Shown: in pieces, positions 7,837 to 15,988 of the stretch | Numbering within the stretch: position 1 is the stretch's first letter | How the letters are laid out: the number at the start of each line of letters is the position of its first letter | NCBI GenBank assembly: GCA_937925525.1 | Contig: CALALS010000106.1 | Location: 1-20,370 of the forward strand | Source: an uncultured Flavobacteriales bacterium | GTDB taxonomy: Bacteria > Bacteroidota > Bacteroidia > Flavobacteriales_E > Vicingaceae | Direction of reading: 5' to 3' | Length of the DNA: 20,370 bases | Translations under genes and position numbers: made by a program | Notes under the pieces: generated by a model | The model's database searches: none | Told to the model about the DNA's origin: nothing | What the model saw: the letters and a program-made list of their open reading frames with translations, nothing else

Positions 7837-9111
7837 ATGAGTAAAAAAGAGCAAAAATTTACCGTCTTTAAATTTGGAGGAGCTTCTGTAAAAGATGCCG
7901 CTGCAGTAAGAAATGTTGCCAAAATTTTAAAAAGAAACCAAAACAAGCCATTAGTAGTTGTTGTTTCTGCCATGGGGAAAACTACTAATGCCCTTGAAGA
8001 AATAGTAAGCCTTGCCAAAAAAGAAAAAGACTTTACTCCTGCAATTAGAAAACTAGTAGATTACCACCTGAGTATTCTTACAAAACTTTTCAAACCAAAC
8101 CACTTAATTTTTAATGTTCTAGAACGAATCATAAATCAACTTACCATTTCATCTGCTAAATTATCTCAAAAAGATTATAATTTCTTTTATGACCAAATTG
8201 TAAGTTATGGTGAAATAATTTCTACCACTATTATTTCTGAGTACCTAAATGAAGTTGGCATTAAAAACACCTATTTAGATGCAAGAGATTATATTATTAC
8301 TGATGATACTTATCGAGAAGCAAAAGTTAATTGGAAAAAATCAAAGCAATTAATTACTAAAATAACAAACAAAAACAACCTCTATATCACACAAGGATTC
8401 ATAGGAAAAACAAGCCGAAACAAAACTACTACTTTGGGAAGAGAGGGTTCTGATTTTACGGCAGCCATATTTGCATATTGCTTAGACGCAAAAGAAGTAA
8501 TGATATGGAAAGACGTGCCAGGCATGTTAAACGCAGACCCTAAATGGTTTGACAAACCTTCTATATTAAAAAATATATCTTACTATGAAGCAGTTGAGTT
8601 AGCCTACTACGGTGCAACGGTTATTCATCCCAAAACAATTAAACCATTACAAAACAAAAATATTCCTTTGTATGTAAAGTCTTTTTTAAAACCATCACTG
8701 AAAGGCACTGTGATAAACGAAAATATATCAAAGGACTCTTTAATTCCCTCATTCATTTTTAAGGTAAACCAGATTTTGATTTCAATTTCTGCGAAAGACT
8801 ATTCCTTTATTGTAGAAGATAACCTTAGTGATATTTTTAAATTATTTGCCAATTTTAATGTCAAAATCAATTTAATGCAAAATTCTGCCATTAGCTTTTC
8901 CGTTTGCTGTGATAATGATAAAGCTAAAATTATTCCACTGCTAAAAAAACTAACTAAGCATTATAAAGTTTTGTATAACACAAACGTAGAACTCGTTACG
9001 ATTCGTCATTTCGACACTAAAACAATTTCACGGGTAACTAAAAACAAAAATGTTTTATTACAACAAAAGAGTAGAACTACAGCCAGAATGGTAATGAAAG
9101 ATAAGGTTTAA
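7837..9111 (+). CDS. lysC: Aspartate kinase (monofunctional)
   Basis: A 424-residue enzyme phosphorylating L-aspartate, the first step to lysine, threonine, methionine and diaminopimelate. The N-terminal K12-F-G-G-A-S17 is the nucleotide-binding signature; T-T-L-G-R-E-G-S-D-F-T-A-A (about residues 199-211) holds the aspartate/ATP-binding GREGSD core; W-K-D-V-P-G-M and the segment G-A-T-V-I-H-P-K-T complete the catalytic domain. The rest, from about residue 310, fits C-terminal ACT regulatory sequence. There is no homoserine dehydrogenase domain, so it is monofunctional. It is slightly shorter than E. coli LysC (449 residues). Feedback control through the ACT region is expected from the family. 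It lies 2 bases after the GNAT gene and 12 bases before the patatin gene. Confidence 0.94.
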   Translation: MSKKEQKFTVFKFGGASVKDAAAVRNVAKILKRNQNKPLVVVVSAMGKTTNALEEIVSLAKKEKDFTPAIRKLVDYHLSILTKLFKPNHLIFNVLERIINQLTISSAKLSQKDYNFFYDQIVSYGEIISTTIISEYLNEVGIKNTYLDARDYIITDDTYREAKVNWKKSKQLITKITNKNNLYITQGFIGKTSRNKTTTLGREGSDFTAAIFAYCLDAKEVMIWKDVPGMLNADPKWFDKPSILKNISYYEAVELAYYGATVIHPKTIKPLQNKNIPLYVKSFLKPSLKGTVINENISKDSLIPSFIFKVNQILISISAKDYSFIVEDNLSDIFKLFANFNVKINLMQNSAISFSVCCDNDKAKIIPLLKKLTKHYKVLYNTNVELVTIRHFDTKTISRVTKNKNVLLQQKSRTTARMVMKDKV

Positions 9112-9123
9112 ATTAGCTTTTAA

Positions 9124-9870
9124 ATGACGGAATATAATATTGGGATAGTATTAAGTGGTGGTGGTGCAAGAGGCTTTGCTCACCTTGGTGTACTACAAGC
9201 ATTAAAAGAAAAAGGAATTGATGCCGATGTGTATTCAGGCGTAAGCGCAGGTGCAATAATTTCAGCATTTATTGCAGATGGTAAATCACCGGAAGAAACC
9301 CATAAAATATTAAAAGAATATGATTTGTTTGAATACAGTAATATTCAACTAACTACAAAAGGACTCTTTAGTTTAAATCAGTTAAAATCAAAAATCAAGT
9401 CATACATTTCTGCAAATAAAATTGAAGAATTAAGCAAGCCTGTATATATAGCTGTCACCAACCTAAATAACGGTAATATTGAATATATCAAAGAGGGAGA
9501 TTTAGATATTTACCTTTTAGCTTCGGCATCTATCCCTATTGTTTTTCCTCCTGTAGAAATAAATAACATTAGCTATTCTGATGGTGGAGTTATTGATAAC
9601 TTACCCGTTGCACCACTTCTGGGAAAATGCAAAAAAATTATCGGAGTAAACATTAGCCCAATTACTACTGTTGATAAAATTGGTAATTTAATAAGTATTG
9701 CCACAAGGGTTTTTAACATTCATGTTGATTCTACCATGAAAGATTCTATACCTGCTTGCGACATATATATAGAGCCGAAAGGAATTGAAAAATATGACCT
9801 TTTGAAAAATAGCCATGCAGACGAATTGTTTGACCTTGGTTATCAGTCTGCAAAGAACATTGAAATTTAA
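9124..9870 (+). CDS. Patatin-like phospholipase (RssA-type)
   Basis: A 248-residue serine hydrolase of the patatin family. The oxyanion-hole loop S11-G-G-G-A-R-G-F-A-H-L-G is at the N terminus, the nucleophile elbow G39-V-S41-A-G43 supplies Ser41, and Asp153 in Y-S-D-G-G supplies the second member of the Ser-Asp dyad. The length matches the compact RssA/YchK bacterial group rather than long secreted patatins, and no signal peptide is visible, so it probably acts in the cytoplasm or at the inner membrane face as an acyl hydrolase. The substrate is unknown. It follows lysC by 12 bases; about 100 bases then separate it from the GH3 gene, so a new transcript may begin there. Confidence 0.9.
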   Translation: MTEYNIGIVLSGGGARGFAHLGVLQALKEKGIDADVYSGVSAGAIISAFIADGKSPEETHKILKEYDLFEYSNIQLTTKGLFSLNQLKSKIKSYISANKIEELSKPVYIAVTNLNNGNIEYIKEGDLDIYLLASASIPIVFPPVEINNISYSDGGVIDNLPVAPLLGKCKKIIGVNISPITTVDKIGNLISIATRVFNIHVDSTMKDSIPACDIYIEPKGIEKYDLLKNSHADELFDLGYQSAKNIEI

Positions 9871-9922
9871 CCCACACATCTCAACATCTTATTCTTAAAA
9901 ACTATACTAAAAAGCTTTTACG

Positions 9923-9942
9923 GCATACAATATGCTTTGTAT
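9923..9942. repeat. Overlapping short inverted repeats upstream of the GH3 gene
   Basis: Within the 102-base gap after the patatin gene, GCATA (9923-9927) pairs with TATGC (9931-9935), and ATACAA (9925-9930) pairs with TTGTAT (9937-9942). These are two alternative perfect palindromes in 20 bases. A degenerate box, TATGCTTTG (9931-9939), has one extra base relative to TAnnTTTG. This could be an operator or promoter for the GH3 gene, but AT-rich spacers often yield such matches. Confidence 0.25.
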
Positions 9943-9972
9943 TTTAACGCTTTAATATAAACTTCATATATA

Positions 9973-12924
9973 GTGCTTAAAACATTCGGAGCAATAAGTG
10001 TTTTTTTAATTGGATTTTCTTTCACCGGAATTCAACAAGGAGATAATACAATTCATCACAACACACCTTATTCGCTAGGCTCATTCCCTTGGGCTGATTC
10101 CGTAATTAAAACCATGAGTATTGACGAAAAAATCGGCCAACTATTTATGGTAGCAGCATACTCAAACAAAGATGAAAAGCACACACTTGAGATAGATAGT
10201 TTGATTACACAACAACATGTGGGAGGACTTATATTTTTTCAAGGTGGTCCTTTAAGAGAAGCTAGATTAACCAACCATTTTCAATCTAAAGCTAAAATTC
10301 CACTAATGATTTCAATAGACGGAGAATGGGGATTGGCAATGCGTTTAGACAGCACGGTAAAATACCCCTGGCAAATGACTTTAGGCGCCATTCAAGACGA
10401 AACACTTATTTATAAAATGGGGAGAGATATTGCGTTGCAGTGCAGAAGACTAGGAATTCATGTAAACCTTGCACCTGTTGCCGATGTAAACGTAAATCCT
10501 AAAAATCCGGTCATCAACGCTCGTTCGTTTGGTGAAAACAAATATAATGTTGCTAATAAATCTATTGCCTATATGAAAGGCATGCAAGATAATTTAGTAA
10601 TGGCCAATGCAAAACATTTCCCGGGACATGGTGATACAGATAAAGATTCTCATAAAACACTACCCATCATCACTCACTCACATCAAAGAATGGATAGCAT
10701 TGAACTTTATCCGTTTAAAAAAATGATAGCAGATGGATTAGGAAGTGTTATGGTGGCTCACCTTTACATCCCTGCTTACGTAAAAGAAGAAAATACTGCT
10801 ACTACTTTATCACCGGAAGTGGTTAATGGCTTACTTAAAGATAGCTTAGGGTTTAAAGGATTATCATTTACCGATGCACTAAACATGAAAGGTGTTTCAA
10901 ACTATTACAAGCCCGGAGAAGCAGACCTAAAAGCTTTATTGGCAGGAAACGATGTTTTACTATTTCCTAAAGAAGTTCCAAAGGCAATTACAATGATAAA
11001 ACAAGCAATTACTAATGGACAAATTTCAATGGAAGAAATTGAAAACAGATGTTTGAAAATATTGAGAGCGAAAGAATGGCTGCAAATTCATAAAAGAGAA
11101 AAAGTAGAAGAAAAAAATCTTTATGCAGACCTAAATAAACCCAAATACGAGTACCTTAATCAATTACTATTTCAAAAATCACTGACTCTTTTAAGAAATA
11201 AAAGCAACATTATCCCTATTCAAAAGCTTGAGAAGAAAAAGATAATGAGTATTTCATTTACTGACGACACCATTACTACTCCATTTCAAGAAAAACTGTT
11301 AGACTACGCAAAAGTGAATAACTACACTTACAACCAATTAACTCCCGAAATACAAACTGAAATATTAAAAAATATTGAAGAACATGATATTGTCTTGGTT
11401 TCAATACATAAATCAGATAAAAGTCCATGGGTAAATTATAGCATACCAATAGATTTAAAAAGCTTTGTAAACTTAATTCGCATAAAGAAAAAAACCATTC
11501 TCACAGTATTTGCAAACCCATACAGCCTAATAGATTTTGACGCAACTACTCAAGTTGATGGAATGATAATGGCTTACCAAAACAGTATTTATTCCCAAGA
11601 GGGAGTTGCACAAGCCATATTCGGAGCTATAGAAATGAATGGAAAATTACCTGTAACAGTTTCTTCAATTTACAAAGAAGGATACGGGCTTGTTTCTAAA
11701 AAAAACGGAAGGTTAAAATACTCTTTCCCGGAAGAAGAAGGTCTAGACTCTGAGATATTTAAACGAATTGACAGCCTTGTATTAAACGGAATAAAAGAAA
11801 AAGCATTTCCGGGATGTCAGGTTTTTGTTGCAAAAAACGGAACTGTTATCTATAATAAATCATTTGGATATTATACTTATGATTCACTACAAACAGTTAG
11901 CAATAATACATTGTACGATATTGCTTCAATCACTAAAGTAGCAGCTTCTACAGTTTCCTTAATGAAACTTCAAGATGATGGTAAATTTAAATTAAACAGC
12001 ACTTTATCAGATTACCTTTCTGATATGGTAGATAGCACAAAATATAAAGACCTAAATCTAAAAGAAGTCTTATCACACCAAAGCGGATTAGTAGCATGGA
12101 TACCATTTTGGATGAAAACCATGCAAAATAAAGAACCAAATCCTGAATACTATAGCAAAGACAGTTCAGAAAAATTTTCAATTAGGGTAGACGCTGATTT
12201 ATTTATTAGAAACGACTACCCTCAAATTATTATGCAACGAATTTTAGGCACACGCTTCTTAGAAAAAGAATACCGCTACAGTGATTTGGGCTACTATTTT
12301 ATTAAAGAAATTATTAAAGAATTAAGCGGGCATCCAATAAATGAATTTGCCACAAAAGAATTTTATGAACCATTAGGAATGTGGCATACCACATATTTAC
12401 CGCTTCAAAAGTTTCCAAAAGAACAAATAACTCCTACTGAAAATGACACCTATTTTAGAAATGAGGTCGTACATGGATATGTACACGACCCGGGAGCCGC
12501 TATGCTCGGAGGAATTGGTGGACATGCTGGATTATTCTCTAATGCAAATGATTTAGGAAAGTTAATGTACATGCTAATCAATGAAGGTGAGTATGCCGGA
12601 AAACAATATTTATCAAAAGAAAGGATACAGCAATATACCAGCTGTCAGTTTTGCGAAACCAATAGAAGGGCTGCAGGGTTTGACAAACCTGTTGCAGAAG
12701 GAGGTGGGCCAACCTGCGATAGCATTTCACCAAATAGCTTTGGACATTCGGGTTTTACGGGCACAATAACTTGGGCCGACCCTGATGAAAAAGTAGTTTA
12801 CGTATTTTTGTCTAACAGAGTGTACCCGTCAGCTGAAAATAGTAAATTAGTGAAAATGAATATTAGAACTAATATTCAAAAAGTAATTTACGATGCAATT
12901 AAACAAAGTAAACAACTTAATTAG
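9973..12924 (+). CDS. Exported GH3 beta-N-acetylhexosaminidase fused to a serine beta-lactamase-fold domain
   Basis: A 983-residue, three-part exported protein. A hydrophobic signal segment (about residues 5-20) starts it. The GH3 N-terminal domain (about 35-370) has the NagZ signature K214-H-F-P-G-H-G-D-T-D-K-D-S-H227 and the nucleophile Asp301 in S-F-T-D-A-L-N-M. A GH3 C-terminal-like domain follows (about 395-575). The final domain (about 595-975) has the class C beta-lactamase/esterase motifs S652-I-T-K655, Y769-S-D771 and H925-S-G927. It likely cleaves GlcNAc-containing muropeptide or glycan links; the second domain may act as a peptidase or esterase. This fusion is known in Bacteroidota. 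The start is GTG: a stop (TAA, 9958-9960) lies just upstream and the next internal ATG would remove the signal. It ends 36 bases before bshA. Confidence 0.9.
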   Translation: MLKTFGAISVFLIGFSFTGIQQGDNTIHHNTPYSLGSFPWADSVIKTMSIDEKIGQLFMVAAYSNKDEKHTLEIDSLITQQHVGGLIFFQGGPLREARLTNHFQSKAKIPLMISIDGEWGLAMRLDSTVKYPWQMTLGAIQDETLIYKMGRDIALQCRRLGIHVNLAPVADVNVNPKNPVINARSFGENKYNVANKSIAYMKGMQDNLVMANAKHFPGHGDTDKDSHKTLPIITHSHQRMDSIELYPFKKMIADGLGSVMVAHLYIPAYVKEENTATTLSPEVVNGLLKDSLGFKGLSFTDALNMKGVSNYYKPGEADLKALLAGNDVLLFPKEVPKAITMIKQAITNGQISMEEIENRCLKILRAKEWLQIHKREKVEEKNLYADLNKPKYEYLNQLLFQKSLTLLRNKSNIIPIQKLEKKKIMSISFTDDTITTPFQEKLLDYAKVNNYTYNQLTPEIQTEILKNIEEHDIVLVSIHKSDKSPWVNYSIPIDLKSFVNLIRIKKKTILTVFANPYSLIDFDATTQVDGMIMAYQNSIYSQEGVAQAIFGAIEMNGKLPVTVSSIYKEGYGLVSKKNGRLKYSFPEEEGLDSEIFKRIDSLVLNGIKEKAFPGCQVFVAKNGTVIYNKSFGYYTYDSLQTVSNNTLYDIASITKVAASTVSLMKLQDDGKFKLNSTLSDYLSDMVDSTKYKDLNLKEVLSHQSGLVAWIPFWMKTMQNKEPNPEYYSKDSSEKFSIRVDADLFIRNDYPQIIMQRILGTRFLEKEYRYSDLGYYFIKEIIKELSGHPINEFATKEFYEPLGMWHTTYLPLQKFPKEQITPTENDTYFRNEVVHGYVHDPGAAMLGGIGGHAGLFSNANDLGKLMYMLINEGEYAGKQYLSKERIQQYTSCQFCETNRRAAGFDKPVAEGGGPTCDSISPNSFGHSGFTGTITWADPDEKVVYVFLSNRVYPSAENSKLVKMNIRTNIQKVIYDAIKQSKQLN

Positions 12925-12930
12925 GCTTTA

Positions 12931-12938
12931 TATGTTTA
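12931..12938 (+). promoter_or_regulatory. Weak promoter-like box before bshA
   Basis: TATGTTTA differs from TAnnTTTG only in the last base and lies 22 bases ahead of the bshA ATG. No TTG is present at the -33 distance. The spacer between the two genes is just 36 bases, so bshA may simply be read through from the GH3 gene. Confidence 0.2.
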
Positions 12939-12943
12939 CCTAC

Positions 12944-12964
12944 ATGAATAAATTTAAAAGATGA
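12944..12964 (+). other. Six-codon minigene overlapping the bshA start
   Basis: An ATG at 12944 opens a six-codon frame, M-N-K-F-K-R, whose TGA (12962-12964) overlaps the bshA ATG (12961-12963) in an ATGA arrangement. Such a mini-frame could couple initiation at bshA to upstream translation. No ribosome-binding sequence is seen for it, and chance is a fair explanation. Confidence 0.2.
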
Positions 12965-14085
12965 GAATAGGAATAGTTTGTTATCCAACATACGGAGGTA
13001 GTGGGGTTGTTGCTACTGAATTAGGAAAAGCATTAGCCTCAAAAGGACATCAAGTGCATTTTATAACTTATAAACAACCTATTCGATTAGCTACATTTCA
13101 AAAAAATATTTTTTACCATGAGGTAACTGTTAGTGACTATCCGCTTTTTGAATATCAGCCTTATGAGTTGGTTTTAACCAGTAAAATAGTTGATGTTGCT
13201 CTTTACGAAAACTTAGATTTACTGCACGTTCATTATGCCATTCCGCACGCTTCAGCTGCATATATGGCAAGAGAAATATTAAAATCAAGAGGTAAAAGAT
13301 TACCCTTTATAACAACACTTCACGGCACAGACATAACACTAGTGGGAAAAGATGCTTCATTTGAACCCGTAATTACCTTAGACATCAAAAATTCTGATGC
13401 CGTTACTGCTGTTTCTGAAAGTCTCAGAAAAGATACGCTGAAACACTTTAGTATAGAAAACGGTATTAAAGTAATTCCAAACTTTGTATGCTTTGAAAAC
13501 AATCATTCAAAAGAAGAAATAGAAAAGCTTAGAAAAGAATTAACCCCAAATAAAGAACGATTGCTCATCCACATTTCAAATTTCAGACCGGTAAAAAGAG
13601 TTGAAGATGTGGTAAAAGTATTTAGTAAGGTCAGAGAAAAAATGCCTGCTAAACTAATTATGATAGGTGATGGACCCGAAAGAAGAAAGGTTGAAGAATT
13701 ATGCAGACAACTTAATACTTGTAGTGATATTAAATTTTTTGGTAATGTTAAAGACCCTGACTTAATCTTAAAATGTGCTGATTTATTTTTACTTACTTCT
13801 GAAATAGAAAGTTTTGGACTGGCTGCTTTAGAAGCTATGAGCATGGGCGTTCCGGTAATTTCAACAAATACGGGAGGCATTCCTGAAGTTAACAAACATG
13901 GAGTTTCGGGTTATTTAAGTAATGTGGGGGATGTAGAAGATATGACTAAAAATGCCGTTAGTATTTTAAATAGTGACGAAACACTTTTAAGTTTTAAAGA
14001 AAAAGCATTCAATCAGGCAAAACAATTTGACATTAAAAAAATTCTTCCTCAGTATGAAGATTTATATAATTCACTACTCCAATGA
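12961..14085 (+). CDS. bshA: N-acetyl-alpha-D-glucosaminyl L-malate synthase
   Basis: A 374-residue GT4-family glycosyltransferase recognised as BshA, which joins GlcNAc from UDP-GlcNAc to L-malate, the first step of bacillithiol synthesis. The opening M-R-I-G-I-V-C-Y-P-T-Y-G-G-S-G-V-V-A-T-E is diagnostic, as are H-V-H-Y-A-I-P-H-A and T-T-L-H-G-T-D-I-T-L-V-G. The acceptor and donor domain includes I-S-N-F-R-P-V-K-R and the EX7E motif Glu283 to Glu291. The length is typical of BshA. bshB and bshC, needed for deacetylation and cysteine addition, are not in the window. The gene follows the GH3 fusion by 36 bases and overlaps the next gene by four bases (ATGA), so it is translationally coupled to it. 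Confidence 0.94.
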   Translation: MRIGIVCYPTYGGSGVVATELGKALASKGHQVHFITYKQPIRLATFQKNIFYHEVTVSDYPLFEYQPYELVLTSKIVDVALYENLDLLHVHYAIPHASAAYMAREILKSRGKRLPFITTLHGTDITLVGKDASFEPVITLDIKNSDAVTAVSESLRKDTLKHFSIENGIKVIPNFVCFENNHSKEEIEKLRKELTPNKERLLIHISNFRPVKRVEDVVKVFSKVREKMPAKLIMIGDGPERRKVEELCRQLNTCSDIKFFGNVKDPDLILKCADLFLLTSEIESFGLAALEAMSMGVPVISTNTGGIPEVNKHGVSGYLSNVGDVEDMTKNAVSILNSDETLLSFKEKAFNQAKQFDIKKILPQYEDLYNSLLQ

Positions 14086-14684
14086 AAAAAACACTACTTC
14101 TATTCCTACTCTCGTTTTTAGTTTCTATTTCATTTAGTCAGACTAAAGAAGAAAAAAACGAAAAGACTAAGCAAATCATTTCTCAGCTTAAAGATGGTTG
14201 TCTTTTTGTAAGACTGGCTACTTCTAAAGTAAAAATTGAGGCCCTAAAAAATGCGGGTAAAAGAGAATTGGCCGAAAAGGTTGAAAAAGAGCAATACCTA
14301 GAAAATTTAGAGATAATGAATGCTTTCAAAAATCACTATACATTTGGTAAAGTTTATTTTATCTATAGTGATGCATCTGAAAAAGTAATGATGAGCAATA
14401 TAGACAGCATTTGCCTTAATGATAAGTTAGAAATAGATTACGCTATTTCTCCTAACTGCAAAACAGTCTTTACCGCACAGATTGGCCAAATTTACAGCAC
14501 AACCTTTGGTTCAGACATTATTGGATTAGGTTTAATGAATGACCAGTTTAAACCCTTGCCAACTTATTTTCCGGGATATGTAGCAAAAAGAGACTTAATT
14601 TTCTTTAAAAGAAGTGCCAATAAAATGGTAAGAATGTTAAATACTAAGCTACAAGAAACCTACACTAAATACGGTTCTAAATAA
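14082..14684 (+). CDS. Exported protein of unknown function
   Basis: A 200-residue protein with a clear Sec signal peptide: M-K-K, a leucine-rich core and a predicted cut after S-F-S-Q near residue 20, so it should be periplasmic or secreted; there is no lipobox cysteine. The mature part begins with a lysine/glutamate-rich, probably helical stretch (to about residue 90), then a mixed region with two cysteines (about residues 109 and 126) in I-C-L-N-D and S-P-N-C-K that could form a disulfide. A run near the C terminus (F-F-K-R-S-A-N-K-M-V-R-M) is basic. I do not recognise a family. It overlaps bshA by four bases and is followed after 2 bases by the flippase gene, so it lies between thiol synthesis and glycan export genes. 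Confidence 0.7.
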   Translation: MKKTLLLFLLSFLVSISFSQTKEEKNEKTKQIISQLKDGCLFVRLATSKVKIEALKNAGKRELAEKVEKEQYLENLEIMNAFKNHYTFGKVYFIYSDASEKVMMSNIDSICLNDKLEIDYAISPNCKTVFTAQIGQIYSTTFGSDIIGLGLMNDQFKPLPTYFPGYVAKRDLIFFKRSANKMVRMLNTKLQETYTKYGSK

Positions 14685-14686
14685 AA

Positions 14687-15982
14687 GTGAACGACTTTCT
14701 TAAATCCATCAAGCAATCAGAGTTTGGAAAAAATGTTATTACATTAACCGGTGGAACGGCCATTGCGCACACTTTTCCATTTTTCATCTCCCCTATTCTA
14801 ACCAGACTATTTACTCCTGAAGATTTTGGCGTGCTTACTTTATTCTCCTCCATTTTTGGAATGATTGTTCTTATCATTTCGGGTAGGTATGAGCTGGCCA
14901 TTGTCTTACCTAAAGAGAAAAAAGATGCCTATCACCTAGCCTATCTATCTTTTTTTATCAGTTTAATTATAACAGCTGTTGGCTTATTTTTTAGTATAGT
15001 ATTCGATACCAAAATAGCTGAACTTCTTAAATCTGAAAGTATTTTGGAATGGTTGATATATATACCAATAGCAGCATTTTTCAGCGGTTTGTATAACATC
15101 TTAAATTATTTACACCTAAGAGAAAAAGCATTTAAAAAAATATCAGTAGCGGTTATTTCTTCTTCTGTTTCTAATAATGTGGCAAAACTTGGAATAGGTT
15201 ATTTAATGGCAGGCCCTGCAGGACTTATTTACGGAACTGTTCTAGGTCCAATTTTTAGCTCCTTTGTTTTTTTAGGTAAAGTAAGTAATGAAGCTATAAA
15301 ATATGCTAAACACATCACCAAAAAAGGTATTAAGTCTGTTGCAAAAACCTATAAAGATTTTCCACTTATTAATTCGCTACATGCGCTTGCAGATGGTGTA
15401 AATATTAATGTGACTATTCTCTTAATAAGTGCTTTTTTTGGAGAAGCAATATTAGGGCTTTATGGCTTTACTTTCAGAATATTAAAAGCTCCGCTAGGAA
15501 TTATTGGTTCTTCTACAGGACAAGTGTTTTTTCAAAGAATTTCAGAAAACTATGCCAACAAGAAAGAATTGTTGCCACTTTTTAAGAAAACTACTTTAAT
15601 GCTAGTTAAAATATGTATAATTCCTTTTATTATTCTTGGGTTTTCAGGAGAATACATATTTGCATTCATCTTTGGAAGTGAATGGGGAGACGCTGGCATT
15701 TATGCGCAGATTATGGCTCCCTGGATGTTTGTTAACTTTATCTCCTCTCCTGTTTCACAAATTCCGTTAGTATTTCATAAGCAGAAGGAATTCTTCTATC
15801 TAAGTATTACTGCAACTATATTTTCATTACTAGGGATTTACATTGGTGGAAAATATTTTGATATTTATTACACCCTAGCCATAGTTACGGGCATTAATAT
15901 GATTTTCCAAACCTATTATATAATATGGTTTTACAAGCTTATCAAAGGTTTTGATAAAAGTTTAACTTTGAAAGATAATTAA
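14687..15982 (+). CDS. Wzx-like polysaccharide flippase (MOP superfamily)
   Basis: A 431-residue integral membrane protein with around twelve hydrophobic helices in the pattern of the oligosaccharide flippase/MATE-like family. The N-terminal segment S-P-I-L-T-R-L-F-T-P-E-D-F-G-V-L-T-L-F is the characteristic first-helix motif of Wzx/RfbX proteins, and R-Y-E-L-A-I-V-L-P in the next loop is also typical. It would move lipid-linked sugar repeats from the inner to the outer face of the cytoplasmic membrane. The start is GTG, 2 bases after the previous stop. The neighbours downstream are an AsnB-like amidotransferase and an O-antigen ligase/polymerase, which supports a role in surface-polysaccharide assembly. 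Confidence 0.9.
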   Translation: MNDFLKSIKQSEFGKNVITLTGGTAIAHTFPFFISPILTRLFTPEDFGVLTLFSSIFGMIVLIISGRYELAIVLPKEKKDAYHLAYLSFFISLIITAVGLFFSIVFDTKIAELLKSESILEWLIYIPIAAFFSGLYNILNYLHLREKAFKKISVAVISSSVSNNVAKLGIGYLMAGPAGLIYGTVLGPIFSSFVFLGKVSNEAIKYAKHITKKGIKSVAKTYKDFPLINSLHALADGVNINVTILLISAFFGEAILGLYGFTFRILKAPLGIIGSSTGQVFFQRISENYANKKELLPLFKKTTLMLVKICIIPFIILGFSGEYIFAFIFGSEWGDAGIYAQIMAPWMFVNFISSPVSQIPLVFHKQKEFFYLSITATIFSLLGIYIGGKYFDIYYTLAIVTGINMIFQTYYIIWFYKLIKGFDKSLTLKDN

Positions 15983-15988
15983 CCATTC

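Noticed and set aside
13503..13895. 130-codon open frame on the minus strand
   Set aside because: It lies wholly antisense to bshA, whose family motifs are intact, and its serine/leucine-rich translation has no recognisable domain. It is a shadow frame.
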